From assembly GCA_025084515.1 (NCBI GenBank), contig JAJAGP010002235.1:62001-126000 (forward strand): DNA of 64,000 nt, written 5' to 3'. How positions within the stretch are numbered: the stretch's first letter is position 1; every line of letters begins with the position of its first letter. This document shows, piece after piece, positions 1-10,332 of this stretch. Origin of the DNA: Ancistrus triradiatus. Taxonomy: Eukaryota; Chordata; Actinopteri; Siluriformes; Loricariidae. Both the position numbers and the translations under genes were made by a program. A model generated the notes under the pieces. The model was not told the origin of the DNA, did no database searches, and saw only the letters and a program-made list of their open reading frames with translations.

Positions 1-701
1 ATAGCAATAGCAGTAGCAACAGCGAAAGCAATAGCAGTGACAGCAGCAGTAGCAATAGTTATAGCAATAGCCAATAGCGATAGTGATAGCTCAAACAATG
101 ACAGTAACAGCAGCAGTAGTAATAGTGATAGCAAAAGCCCATAGCAATAGCGATAGCAATAACTATAGTGGTAGCGTGTTCAATCAGGTTAACAATCGGT
201 AACATCAGGCATCCAAACTGGATAGTGCAATAACACAGAAGCAATAGTTACTAACAGAGTAACAATAAAGAAAACATAACTCACACACTGCGGTCGCAGC
301 CGCACAGCCGTATCATGGCAATAACCGCGACCGGGAGAGTCCAGGCAGGCGAAACTGCCAACAGGTAATTGTCCATCCGTCAAAACCGTGGCGAAACAAG
401 GATTCAATCCAACGGGCGGAACCGGGGAGAAAGGGGGATCATCCAGCGGGCGGAACCGCGATGAAGAAGCAATAATCCAGTGAGCGAAACCCCGATAAAG
501 AAAAAGTGCATCACTAACAGTAAACTGAGTTAACAGAGGTAACTGAGATAATGCTCCCGCTCCGAGCAGTGAAACCGTACAACTGAAATAGTGCCCGTAA
601 TCACGGCCAAAACGAGTCACCGGTGCGGGAGCCGCCATCTTGAGTTCCGCAGGCAAATCACCAAAATAAAAGTAACACGGGGCAGGGCACGGATCCTAAC
701 A
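1..701 (-). mobile_element. Family-1 LTR, partial, minus strand
   Basis: Read on the minus strand this matches the start of the family-1 LTR at 38335: it begins TGTTAGGATCCGTGCCCTG at 701, carries a YY1-like box (631-642), and continues into the hypervariable GCTATT/GCTACT hexamer-trinucleotide tract that fills 1-175. The left part lies outside the window, so I cannot tell a solo LTR from the end of a full element. It abuts a Tc1-A copy at the Tc1 sequence GTATC, so it was inserted into that transposon. The apparent open frame at 189-656 (minus) lies inside the LTR and is not a credible gene. Confidence 0.85.
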
Positions 702-1183
702 GTATCTGGTGTGACCCCCCTGTGCAGCAATAACTGTAACTAAACGTTTCCTGTAACTGTTGATCAGTCCTGCACACCGGCTTGGGAATTTTAGCCCATT
801 CCTCCATACAGAACAGCTTCAACTCTGGGATGTTGGTGGGTTTCCACACATTAACTGCTCACTTCAGGTCCTGCCACAACATTTCGATTGGATTAGGGTC
901 AGGACTTTGACTTCACCATTCCAAAACATTAACTTTATTCTTCTTTAACCATTCCTTTGTAGAACGACTTGTGTGCTTAGGGTCATTGTCTTGCTTCATG
1001 ACACACCTTCTCTTGAGATTCAGTTCATGGACATATGTCCTGACATTTTCCTTTAGAGTTCTCTCATATAATTCAGAATTCATTGTTCCATCAATGATGG
1101 CAAGCCATTCTGGCCCAGATGGAGCATAACAGGCCCAAACCATCATCCTACCACCACCATGTTTCACAGATATGATAAGGTTC
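702..1183 (-). pseudogene. Tc1-A transposase 3' half, interrupted by an LTR
   Basis: Minus-strand C-terminal part of a Tc1/mariner (DD34E) transposase. Visible are the segment around the second catalytic Asp (KQDNDPKHTS) and the block with the catalytic Glu (SQSPDPNPIEM), but an in-frame TGA replaces the Pro codon after VLEW and a second TGA replaces an Arg codon further on. The upstream half, with the HTH domains and first Asp, is absent; the family-1 LTR removes the 3' terminal inverted repeat. The family assignment is firm because five other copies in the window share the sequence. Confidence 0.85.
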
Positions 1184-1219
1184 TATAAAACAATACAATA
1201 ATGAATAATGAGCACAATC

Positions 1220-1965
1220 TGTTACTGCTGAAACCAAGGGAAGATAGGATCCAAAGTGCAAGAGCTCCCCAGGACAGGAAAATCTGTGAAATTAAAAGAA
1301 TCCCTGAAAGGGGGAGAAAGCTAAGGGAACAACCAACAGAGAGAGTGAGGGAACCTCACATGCATCCACTATAGAGGGTGAAAGCAGAAGGAGTGGCTGG
1401 GATCGAGCCCCAGATGCTGGCATGTTGGCTAGGACACTTAACACCACACACCGCCCGGTGGCTGGCATAATGCATGCTATCCAACCGATCCCAAATAAAA
1501 CACGGCAAGCTGTATATAAGGACACAGAAAGGTAAGGGAAGCGTCTATGTCGCTTAAAACAAGGGAAGGAGGAAAAGTATCACTGAACGGGTGAAATGGA
1601 TGCCGAACAACGTTTAATGACTGAGACGCCATAGCGCATGAGCACTCGCTGAAGGCTTTCTGCCTGAAAGACACTCACCGGGCTGTGCAGATGCAGAGCG
1701 CTGTGCCTCAAGAGTGAGAGAGAGAGGGAGGGCATGGAGTGCAGTGCGCACTACATGTACGCAATCGCGCATGGTAAACTCTGAAAGGGAAGCACGAAAG
1801 GAAAAAATAGCCGAATGGGGATTTCACTACCCTACACTAGCGACTAATTCCTATCATACCTTGGGTCTCCAAACTCTACGTGGCCGACCTCCTTTCGTGA
1901 GATTGGTCTACCTCTGGGCCTGACCGAGCCTGAATCAATGAGCAAATTACCTTACATATAAAAAA
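1220..1965 (-). mobile_element. Family-2-like LTR, degenerate, minus strand
   Basis: On the minus strand, the segment around 1925-1840 (GGAGACCCAAGGTATGATAGG and flanks) parallels the family-2 LTR at 20420-20500, and the 1220-1270 end parallels 58024-58110. It includes a GA-rich run at 1706-1725 also seen in the 58.4-kb copy, and a tRNA-like box B (GGCTCGATCCC on minus, 1398-1408). Boundaries are approximate because the copy is much diverged. I see no coding sequence and no second LTR, so a solo LTR is the simplest reading. Confidence 0.45.
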
Positions 1966-2421
1966 CGCCAAAACAGTTAAATAGGCAGTGAAGTCGCACA
2001 TCACGCCCCTATAAGTAGTCTGTGAAATCAGTTGCGCCCGGATGCGCCTGTGAGAAGGGGCATGTTAGCCACAAGCCGATCTAGCTTGGAGCCGGCGACT
2101 ACTAGTCCGATGCTGCCCTCTAGAGTCAGACTGCATGCCACTGTGACCTCTAACACAATCAAAGTGAGAAAAATCCAGTGTATGCACCACACAGAGCGCA
2201 ATGCTACTACTCCACGAATGCAATAATCACTTGAAATTACTATGTTTTTTTTACATGTGTAATTGAGGTGTAAATTATGATAGTTCAGATAGCTGAGTTA
2301 AATGAGCATGTCACAATCACTATACATGTAGCTATGGGAATATTGTGTGAATGTTGTGAATTTGTTGACAACAGTTTTCCCATTTTTAAAGGCTATGTTA
2401 CATTCATGACAAAATGGCATA
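1966..2421. other. No recognised feature
   Basis: About 450 bases of unremarkable AT-leaning DNA between a degenerate LTR and the TA target of the next Tc1 copy. I see no open frame of note, no repeat shared with other parts of the window and no RNA gene. Confidence 0.5.
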
Positions 2422-3817
2422 CAGTGGTCCTTGACAGTTTGTAAACCCTTCACATCATCAGATCTTCACACATGTCCTAAATGTAGATAAAGAGAACCCA
2501 GTTAAACAAATGAGACAAAAATATTATACTTGGTCATTTATTTGTTGAGGACATTGTTCCAATATTACATATTAGTGAGTGGCAAAAATACATGAACCTC
2601 TAGGATTAGCAGTTAATTTGAACGTGAAATTAGAGTCAGGTGTTTTCAGTCAATGGGATGACAATGAGGTGTGAGTGGGCACCCTGTTTTATTTAAAGAA
2701 CAGGGATCTATCAAAGTCTGCTCTTCACAACACACGTTTGTGGAAGTGTGTCATGGCACGAACAAAGGAGATTTCTGAGGACCTCAGAAAAAGAGTTGTT
2801 GGTGCTCATCAAGCTGGAAAAGGTTACAAAACCATCTCTAAAGAGTTTGGACTCCACCAATCCACAGTCAGACAGATTGTGTACAAATGGAGGAAATTTA
2901 AGACCATTGTTACCCTCCCCAGGAGTGGCCGACCAACAAAGATCACTCAAAGAGCAAGGCGTGTAATAGTTGGCGAGGTCACAAAAAACCCCAAAATAAA
3001 CTTCTAAGCAACTGAAGGCCTCTCTTCACATTGGCTAATGTTAATTTCATGAGTCCACCATCAGAAGAAACACTGAACAACAATGGTGTGCATGGCAGGG
3101 CTGCAAGGAGAAAGCCACTGCTCTCCAAAAAGAACATTGTCTGCAGTTTGCTAAAGATCATGTGGACGAGCCAGAAGGCTATTGGAAGAATGTTTTATGG
3201 ACGGATGAGACCAAAATAGAACTTTTTGGTTTAAAGAAAAGTGTTATGTTTGGAGAAAGGAAAACACTGCATTCCAGCATAAGAATCTTATCCCATCTGT
3301 GTGAAACATGATGGTGGTAGTATCATGGTTTGGGCCTGTTTTGCTGCATCTGGGCAGGACAGCTTGCCATCATTGATGAAACAATGAATTCTTAATTATA
3401 TCAGAGAATTCTAAAAGAAAATGTCAGGACATCTGTCCATGAACTGAATCTCAAGAGAAGGTGGGTCATGAAGCAAGACAACACCCCTAAGCAACACCAG
3501 GGTCGTTCTACCCGGAAAGAATGGTTAAAAGAGAATAAAGTTCATGTTTTGGAATGGCCAAGTCAAAGTCCTGACCTTAATCCAATGGAAATGTTGTGGA
3601 AGGACCTGAAGCGAGCAGCTAATGTGAGGAAACCCACAACATCCCAGAGCTGAAGCTGTTCTGTACGGAGGAATGGGCTAAAAATCCTCCAAGCTGGTGT
3701 GCAGGACTGATCAACACAGCTACAGGAAATGTTTAGTTGCAGTTATTGCTGCAACTATTATTTATGCAGAAATATAGAAAAATTCTAAAGAGTTTCACAA
3801 ACTTTCAAGCACCATTG
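2422..3817 (+). mobile_element. Tc1-A transposon, full length, TA-flanked
   Basis: The element is bounded by TA on both sides (2420-2421 and 3818-3819). Its terminal inverted repeats begin CAGTGGTCCTTGACAGTTTG at the left and, reversed, CAATGGTGCTTGAAAGTTTG at the right. At 1396 bp it has the usual length of a fish Tc1 element. It contains a decayed transposase on the plus strand. This is the most complete member of the family here and serves as a guide for recognising the other copies (702, 8391, 21376, 49766, 52635, 54136, 56454, 58530). Confidence 0.95.
2753..3774 (+). pseudogene. Tc1-A transposase pseudogene
   Basis: The start is the ATG of MARTKEISEDLRKRV, which begins the paired-like DNA-binding domain. 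The first helix-turn-helix (DLRKRV to STVRQIVYKW) is followed by the GRPR-type linker RSGRPTKI. The frame is lost after about 85 codons at 3007 because of small indels. Further on, the three catalytic segments can be read in other frames: LWTDETKIE (first Asp, near 3200), KQDNTPKQH (second Asp, near 3475) and SPDLNPMEML (Glu, near 3575). All three acidic residues survive, but the protein cannot be made from this copy. The intact family product would cut and paste DNA at TA sites. Confidence 0.9.
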
Positions 3818-3819
3818 TA

Positions 3820-4224
3820 ATTATTCAATTTTTTTTACATTTCCCCTTAAAAAACAAACAAATTGTCTGGTGTGTGTTCAGTTCAAGTCTCAGATTCAGA
3901 GTCCAGTACCGGGGGAGCTGTGTAAGGCTGCAAATAATGATTATTTTAATAATTCGAGTATCAGTCGATTATTTTTTTCAATTAATCGATGAATCGGGTA
4001 AAAAAAAAAAAACTTTCCAGTTTCTGTTTTCAGAAATATAACATTAAATAGCAGAGCAAATAAGTGCTTGAAATTAATGAATAATAATAAATTAAATGTA
4101 TGAATAAATTAAAATAACAAATTAAATAATAAAGAAAAATAAGTGCATCTCTGATGCAAACCCTACATTACAAACTCATTCACTCCTAGGAACTTTGCAT
4201 TGCAATCCAAAAATGTTAGCAATG
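3820..4224. repeat. AT-rich remnant with CGATTA-rich motifs
   Basis: Around 3950-4000 the sequence repeats near-palindromic CGATTATTTTTTTCAATTAATCGATG-like motifs of the kind seen at ends of non-autonomous fish DNA transposons, followed by AT-rich filler with ATTAAAT repeats (4075-4140). No transposase is present and no target duplication could be defined, so the class is a guess. Confidence 0.3.
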
Positions 4225-5340
4225 TAATATAAAATGCTACAAAGTAAGAACGGTTTACAATAGAAGTAGTAATAGTTCATTTGTGTAAATTAAAATACGA
4301 AGTGAATGAACAACAAAAATCTAAATCAAAACCAAATACTCGGTGTGGACCACCCTATGCCTTCAAAACAACATCAATTTTTTTTCTTGGTACACTCACA
4401 CAATCTGGGATTTTTGTAGGATTATAGTCAGGTGTATGATTAAACCAATTATACCAAACTGATGATAATAATTATCATTTGCAACACAGCCATTAAATGA
4501 AAAAGGAAGCAGATGTGTAGGAGGCATAAAACTGGGTAAGGAACAGCCAAACTCTGCTACAAAGGTAAGGTTGTGGGAAAACAGTTTTGTGTCACAGGGA
4601 CATACAACCATGGCAAGTCTGAGCACAGTAACAAGACACAAGGTAGGTATACTGCATCAGAAAGGTCTCACACAGGCAAGGATTTCAAAGTAGACTGGAG
4701 GTTAAAGCTCATTTGAAAAAGTACAAAGAAATGGGCAATGCTGAGGACCGTAGATGCAGTGGTCAGGCACCTCATGCTTTACTTCCCTTAAAAACTGGAA
4801 GATGTCTAACAGTGCCATCAGCAAAGAAGTGGCAGAAACCAGTGGGGCACTGACACCACACCCATTTGACTGTTCTGAGAAGTCTGGTCAGAAGTGGTCT
4901 TCATGGAAGAATTGTGGCTACAGCCAATATCACCAAGAACTATCTTCAGTGTAAAGAAGAACAAGGAGTCCTGGAAGTGAGGATATGGGACACACGGAGC
5001 TCTGATCTTAACATCATCGAATCTGTCGGGATTACACGAAGAGACCGAAGGATCTGAGCAAGCCTACATCCACAGAAGATCTGTGGTTAGTTCTCCAGGA
5101 TGTCTGGAACAACCTCCTTGCCAAGTTCCTTCAGAAACTGTGTGCGAGTGTACTTAGAAGAACTGAAGGCAAAGGGTGGTTACACCAAATACTGATTTGA
5201 TTTAGATTTCTCTTTAGTTCATTCACTTTGCATGTTGTTAACTGACAAAAATAAAGTACTAACACTTCCATGTTTGAAAGCATTATTTCTCTGCAGCATT
5301 TTTCCACACCTGTCTATAACCTTAGCACAATACAGGCTAT
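4225..5340 (+). mobile_element. Tc1-C transposon, internally deleted
   Basis: Third Tc1/mariner family. Long inverted repeats (left near 4225-4330, right near 5205-5340) pair with each other. A plus-strand reading starts at the ATG of MASLSTVTRHKVGILHQKG (about 4612), an N-terminal HTH region broken by a stop at the end of the exon-sized frame. Later pieces read GVLEVRIWDTRSSDLNIIESV near 4970, which corresponds to the SPDLNxIE block with catalytic Glu. The sequence between the HTH region and this block, which should carry the first two Asp residues, is missing, so the copy is 1.1 kb instead of about 1.6 kb. It is dead. Confidence 0.8.
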
Positions 5341-5929
5341 GGTGCAAACATCTAATAAAGATCATATTAATCATAATATAGAATTGATGTTTATTGTATG
5401 TATCAAGTCCATTCTCAACAGAAAACATAAAAACAAAGTTCATGAAAATGTGTTTTGTGCAAATCCTCCAAACAGGACAAAAGAAGCATTGCAGTGAAAG
5501 TGCAGAAAAACTTCAAGCTCATTCCACACTTTATTCCTATAGACTTAATTGAAAAAAAAATACAGTTAATTTAGCACGGTGTTTTTGGTCATGATAGACT
5601 AGCTAATAATATCACCTGCAAGGCTGCAGATAGCTAGGTCCCCGAATGCGCATGCTAACGTTACCCTGCAAAATAATAAGAAAACCACAAAAGGTGCATC
5701 AGGTGATAACCTTCAGTACAGCTAAAAATATGTATGTAAATGTCACGTGCATTAGCGGACTTAACGTTTTTCTTTTGGAGCTGCTCTACAATCCAAGTTA
5801 AGGGCAAAGCAAACTCTGGCTAACATTATGCTACCAACAGAAACTAGCATAGCATTCGGTCTGAAAACTACAATATAGTTTCTATTAGCACAAAAACGAA
5901 TTAAAATGTTAAAATAACAATAATAACTT
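5341..5929. other. No recognised feature
   Basis: AT-rich DNA without a repeat seen elsewhere in the window. It lies directly downstream, on the minus strand, of the promoter-like island and its possible splice donor at 5937-5943, so it could be first-intron sequence; this is inference only. Confidence 0.4.
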
Positions 5930-6330
5930 CAAAAATACTTACCAAACTACGATTCCAGCCACAGAACAGCAGCCGCCATAAGGAGAATGAAGCTCTGCGG
6001 CAGCAGTAACTCACTCTGTGACTCAGCATCTCACCAGACCGTTAGCTAAGCTCGTGCGCGCTGGCGTTCAAAAATGCACGCGAACTTCAAAAAGTTACCG
6101 AAAGTTAAGGCCTTTATCGTAAACTATGTGAATGTTTACCAATCCAGTTTAAGCGAGTATATGAAGTATTTAATTACCAATAAGTAAGAAAACCGCTTTC
6201 CCTTACAAGCCGCAGTATCCTCCATGTTTGTTACCACAGTATGCTAATGAGCTGGTTCTGACCAATAGCCGAACGGAGGGCATCGCTCAGACGCTCCGTG
6301 TTGTCTTTAGGTTTAAAGGTTGCAGTTCCT
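5930..6330 (-). promoter_or_regulatory. CpG-rich promoter-like island, possible first exon on minus strand
   Basis: This 400-base stretch stands out from its AT-rich surroundings by many CpGs (for example CTCGTGCGCGCTGGCGTTC near 6051 and CCGAACGGAGGGCATCGC near 6268). CCAAT occurs in GACCAATAGC near 6259. On the minus strand there is an ATG in a good context (AACATGG, 6224-6222) that runs on for about 30 codons, and a splice-donor consensus GGTAAGT at 5943-5937 (a weaker GTAAGG lies near 6205). Together this resembles the 5' end of a housekeeping-type gene transcribed leftwards. No downstream exon is recognisable in the window, so the gene, if any, is unknown. Confidence 0.35.
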
Positions 6331-6389
6331 TCTGTGGAGTTTAATGATTTAACCCGTTTTGAACTATTCTTCACAGTTTTGACTATAAA

Positions 6390-6665
6390 TAGAATATTTT
6401 TTTTTTAATTACAAAAATAACAGCATATAGACAAAATAATTGTGACAGACAAGCTATACACAAGACAAATAAGCAAGGTAAAAAAGAAAAAAAAAACGAT
6501 AGTAATAATGGCAACACACAGGCAGTACACAGGACAACCGAATAAGGTGAAAAGTAAGACAAGCAACACAAAATAATAATGACTGACAGACAGACAGTAT
6601 ACAGGATAGGGTGGGAGGAAAAAACATAATACTGATAATAATAATTCACAGCACTGCACACTGAT
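6390..6665. repeat. Imperfect tandem triplicate, about 68-70 bp units
   Basis: Three diverged units begin near 6438, 6506 and 6576. Each has the order: AAT-rich start, a GACAGAC/ACACAGGC block, a TATACACAAGAC or GTACACAGGAC block, then a purine-rich AAGGTGAAAAG-type end. The minus-strand open frames here (Cys/Leu-rich, low complexity) merely reflect this repetition. Confidence 0.5.
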
Positions 6666-7079
6666 ACTGTGTATCCTACTCCTTACTCAATCAGTCTAAT
6701 ACGTTGAATTATTAATATACCGAGTGACCGTTTAAATATAAATGCATACATTTATACCTACAAACAATATACAGAGACAGTGACAGAAAAAAAAATCATA
6801 ATGTACATTTTGCTAACAAATTTGCATTTGAGAGAGTGCAAGTTACTTTTTTAATTACATTATAAGGCCACTACTACAAAATTCACTCATTATTGAGAAG
6901 ACTAGATTAAAGTGCCTAATTTGTTTCGATTTGCAGCTGAGGCTAGGTGCTCTTTTAATAGATTGATCCATTGTGTTAGGTAATTTTTTTTTTATCTTTC
7001 GAATTTAGTAGTATTTTTTTTTTGCTGTTGTTGTTGCTGGTATACTTAACAATATAAGTAATGGAATTGTGCTTTCGAT
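6666..7079. other. AT-rich, no recognised feature
   Basis: Low-complexity AT-rich DNA with several T-runs and A-runs. No repeat or reading frame could be identified. It may be the decayed downstream end of the L1-type remnant that follows. Confidence 0.4.
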
Positions 7080-7345
7080 TAGTGATTCTACCACTGAGAG
7101 GTTTCCTAAATAGACATACGGAGGGTGACATAGAAATGTTGCTCCCCAGACAGAGAGATCATTTTAAAGTTACTTTTCCCCAGAATTTGTGGACTATTCT
7201 GCAAGTCTGGAACGAGTGAAAGTAGTCGTCAGTTTTGTTGGTTACGCACTGTGTACATATACTTGAAAATTACTGAAAACCCATTTTGAACATTTTGTAT
7301 TGAGTAATGTGTGTCCTATGAATGATTTTTTATTGAATTAATTGA
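7080..7345 (-). pseudogene. L1-type LINE ORF2 C-terminal remnant
   Basis: Read on the minus strand from about 7330 downwards, the frame gives KIIHRTHITQYKMFKMGF, then ICTQCVTNKTDDYFHSF with QTCRIVHKFW, then SNISMSPSVCLFRKPL. This order (HRxHxTxxKxxKMG, a CxxC...H...C cluster, FW, then an SPxxCLxG-like segment) is that of the C-terminal region of L1-clade ORF2 proteins of fish. In-frame stops (after MGFQ and after VTLK) show it is dead. The endonuclease and reverse transcriptase parts are not recognisable upstream, up to about 7600. Confidence 0.6.
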
Positions 7346-8390
7346 ATTATTTGTATGTTTGAATATTGAATTCTTTGTCTTTGATGAGTGAGGTATTAAA
7401 TCACCATCTTGGCCTGGTTGTAGTTTTTTGTATGTCACTAAAATTAAAAGTAACTGAGGCATGATCAGAGCTTACTATTGGATGGTTTGTAGGTTTTCAT
7501 TTATGCAGTATAATGGAGTTGCTTGTGTGGAATAAGTCAATGCGAGAGAATGAGTGATGAATTTGAGAGTGAGTCACGCATTGTATAATTTTAATTCTAT
7601 TTTAATTTAAGTCCATCATACTGTCAGGGAACACAGTGACAGTTTAACATTTAATTCTTGAACGTTTTGTAATATAACTAAGAACACAAGCATGAAGAGA
7701 ATTGGCTCTGATAGAACATGGAAGCAAATATTTGAAATTTTTAGTTTTTCTTTGGATACTTCTATTGTTGCCTTGTCTACACCTGTAAGTAAAAGTAAAT
7801 TGTGCAGAAAATAAACTTGTGTATTTTAACATACACATATGGAAATTTGAATTGTGATTTTATTTAGAATTACTTTCTCAAAATAAATAGATTTGAGTAT
7901 CAGTAATGACAGATAAGTTTATCAAGGTATATTCAGAAAATTGGGAATTCGCTGTTTCTTATGGATTTCTTGTTATGAGTCAACAATAAGGTGAACTTTA
8001 ACTTGTTAGAAAGTCCAAAAAAAGCCAATTATGAGATCTTAAATGTTTCTTATGTAAATAGTATCATAAGTCTAGGAGGAGACATAAAACAGGCAAGTCT
8101 TCTGTGAGACAACTATAAGTTTGATTTAAGATCTCAAATGTTTCTCATGTTTTGCATGATGAGACGAATCTGAGATAAGACGAACTTAAGACAAACTTAA
8201 GACGAATTTAAGAAATGATACTCTGAAAATTCAAGCATTGTTTCTCAGGAGACAAATTTAAAAAACAGGAGAAATAAGCTTAAATCTCACATTGATCTCA
8301 TACATGTCTTAATTATGTCTAGGGGAAATAAATGAGACAAACTTAAGATCTTATTTAGAGAATTTCTTTCCTGTGGGTATTTATGGAGAA
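7346..8390. other. AT-rich interval, possibly a decayed non-autonomous transposon at 7950-8380
   Basis: The first 250 bases may still be L1 remnant. From about 7990 to 8380 the motifs AAGATCTCAAATGTTTCT and TTAAGACAAACTTAAGACGA recur in both orientations (GAGATCTTAAATGTTTCTTATG near 8032, CTTAAGATCTTATTTAGAG near 8343), and the block ends TTTCTTTCCTGTGGG. This looks like a MITE-type element with internal repetition, but I could not define inverted repeats or a target duplication. Confidence 0.3.
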
Positions 8391-8711
8391 ATATAGAAAA
8401 TTCTACAGGGTTCACAAACTTTCAAGCACCACTATATATACAGGTAGTGGCTATGGTACGAACAATTGTTCTTTAAATAAAACGGTGCCCACTCACACCT
8501 GATTGTCATCCCATTGGTTGAAAACACCTGACTCTAATTTCACCTTCAAATTAACTGCTAATCCTAGAGATTCACATACTTTTTTCACTCACTAATATGT
8601 AAGTTTGGATAATTTTTCTGAATAGATAAATGACCAGGTATAATATTTTTGTCTCATTTGTTTAACTGGGTTCTCTTTATCTACATTTAGGACTATATGT
8701 GAATATATATA
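8391..8711. mobile_element. Tc1-A fragments, rearranged
   Basis: Bases 8391-8436 are a Tc1-A 3' terminal repeat in plus orientation (TTCACAAACTTTCAAGCACC). After about 30 foreign bases, 8466-8690 is the Tc1-A 5' region in minus orientation, including the segment with CACACCTGATTGTCATCCC. The transposase is absent. A following TA (8710-8711) is the target of Tc1-B, which therefore inserted at the edge of this scrap. Confidence 0.75.
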
Positions 8712-10332
8712 CAGTGGGGCAAAAAGGTATTTAGTAAGCCACTGATTGTGCAAGTTCTCCTACTTGAACTTGCACAATTACATGAGAGAGGTCTGCAATT
8801 TTCATCATAGGTACATTTCAACTATGAGAGACAAAATGAGAAAAAAAATCCAAGAAATCACATTGTAGGATTTTTAAAGAATTTAATTGTAAATCATGGT
8901 GGAAAATAAGTATTCGGTCACCCACAAACAACCAAGGTTTCTGGCACTTACAGACCTGTCACTTCTTCTTTAAGAAGGTCTTCTGTCCTCCACTCATTAC
9001 CTGTATCAGTGGCACCTGTTTGATCTCATTATCTGTATAAAAGACACCTGACCACAGCTTCAAACAGTCAGACTCCAAACTCAACCATGGCCAAGACCAA
9101 AGAGCTGTTGAAGGACACCAGGAAGAAAATTGTAGACCTGCACCACGCAGGGAAGAGTGAATCTACAATAGGCAAGCAGGTTGGTGTGAATAAATCAACT
9201 GTGAGAGCAATTGTAAGACATACAAGACCATTGATAATCTCCCTTGATCTGGGGCTCCACACAAGATCTCATCCCATGGGGTCAAAATGATCATGAGCAA
9301 CGGAACGGTGAGCAAAAATCCCAGAACTACATGGAGGGACCTGATGAATGACCTGCAGAGCGCTGGGACCAACGTAACAAGGTTACCATCAGTAACACAC
9401 TACGCCAAAGAGGGACTCAGATCCTGCAGTGCCAGGTGTGCCCCCTGCTTAAGCTAGTACATTTCCAAAAGAAGTTTGCCTATGCATATGATGAGAGCAT
9501 ATGGATGATCCAGAAGAGCATTGGGAGAATATCATGTGGTCAGATGAAACCAAAATAGAACTTTTTGGTAAAAACTCACCTGGAGGAAAAAGGATGTTGA
9601 GTCTCATCCCAAGAACACCATAGCTACTGTGAAGCATGGGAGTGGAAACATCATGCTTTGGGGCTGTTTTTCTGCAGAGGGGACAGGACGACTGATCTGT
9701 GTTAAGGGAGGAATGAACGGGCCATGTATCGTGAGATTTTAAGCCAAAACCTCCTTCTATCAGTGAGAGCATTGAAGATGGAACGTGGCTGGGTCTTCTA
9801 GCATGACAATGATTCCAAACACACCACTCGGGCAACTCGAGAGTGGCTCCGTAAAAAGCATTTCAAGGTCCTGGAGTGGCCTAGCCAGTCTCCAGACCTC
9901 AACCCCATAGAAAATGTGTGGAGGGAGTTGAAAGTCCATGTTGCCCCAAAACATCACTGCTCTAGAGGAGATCTGCATGGAGGAAAGGTTCCAAAATACC
10001 AGCTACAGTTTGTGCAATGCTGGTGAAGACTTACAGGAAACGTTTGACCTCTGCCATTGCCAACAAAGGTTATGTTACAAAGTACTGAGTTGAACCAAAT
10101 TTATTGACCAAATACTTATTTTCCGCCATATTTTACAATTAAATTCTTTAAAAATCCTACAATGTGTTTTCCTGGATTTTTTTTCTCATTTTGTCTCTCA
10201 TAGTTGAAGTGTACCTATGTTGAAGTGAAAATTGTGTACCTATGTTGAAGTGAAAATTACAGACCTCTCTCATCTTTCTAAGTAGGAGAACTTGCACAAT
10301 TAGTGGCTGACTAAATGGATTTTGCCCCAGTG
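8712..10332 (+). mobile_element. Tc1-B transposon, full length, TA-flanked
   Basis: Second Tc1 family, with ends CAGTGGGGCAAAAAGGTATT and, reversed, CACTGGGGCAAAATCCATTT, flanked by TA at 8710-8711 and 10333-10334. The length of 1621 bp is normal. About 200 bases at each end are inverted copies of one another (TTTGTGCAAGTTCTCCTAC-like and the ATGAGAGACAAAATGAG block), so the terminal repeats are long. Other Tc1-B copies lie at 23526, 26552, 48103 and 50950. Confidence 0.95.
9087..10093 (+). pseudogene. Tc1-B transposase pseudogene
   Basis: It begins MAKTKELLKDTRKKIVDLHH in a good Kozak context (ACCATGG). The HTH domain reads to STVRAIVRHT, where about nine bases of the conserved RKWKT region are missing, and the frame ends at 9290. 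Downstream the first catalytic segment MWSDETKIELF survives near 9536; before the second Asp (HDNDSKHTT, near 9802) a Gln codon has become TAG; the Glu segment NPIENVW is near 9905. The stop that ends the family reading frame (KVLS then TGA) is at 10091-10093. It has several frameshifts and is inactive. Confidence 0.9.

Noticed and set aside
189..656. 155-codon minus-strand open frame at the window start
   Set aside because: It lies entirely within the family-1 LTR and parallels noncoding LTR sequence at 38398-38680; its Met-Ala-Ala-Pro start is just the YY1 box read as codons.
6383..6661. Two 84-92 codon hydrophobic minus-strand frames considered as membrane proteins
   Set aside because: They overlap in two frames over an imperfect tandem repeat, with poly-Phe/Leu from A-runs; no start context or conservation cue.
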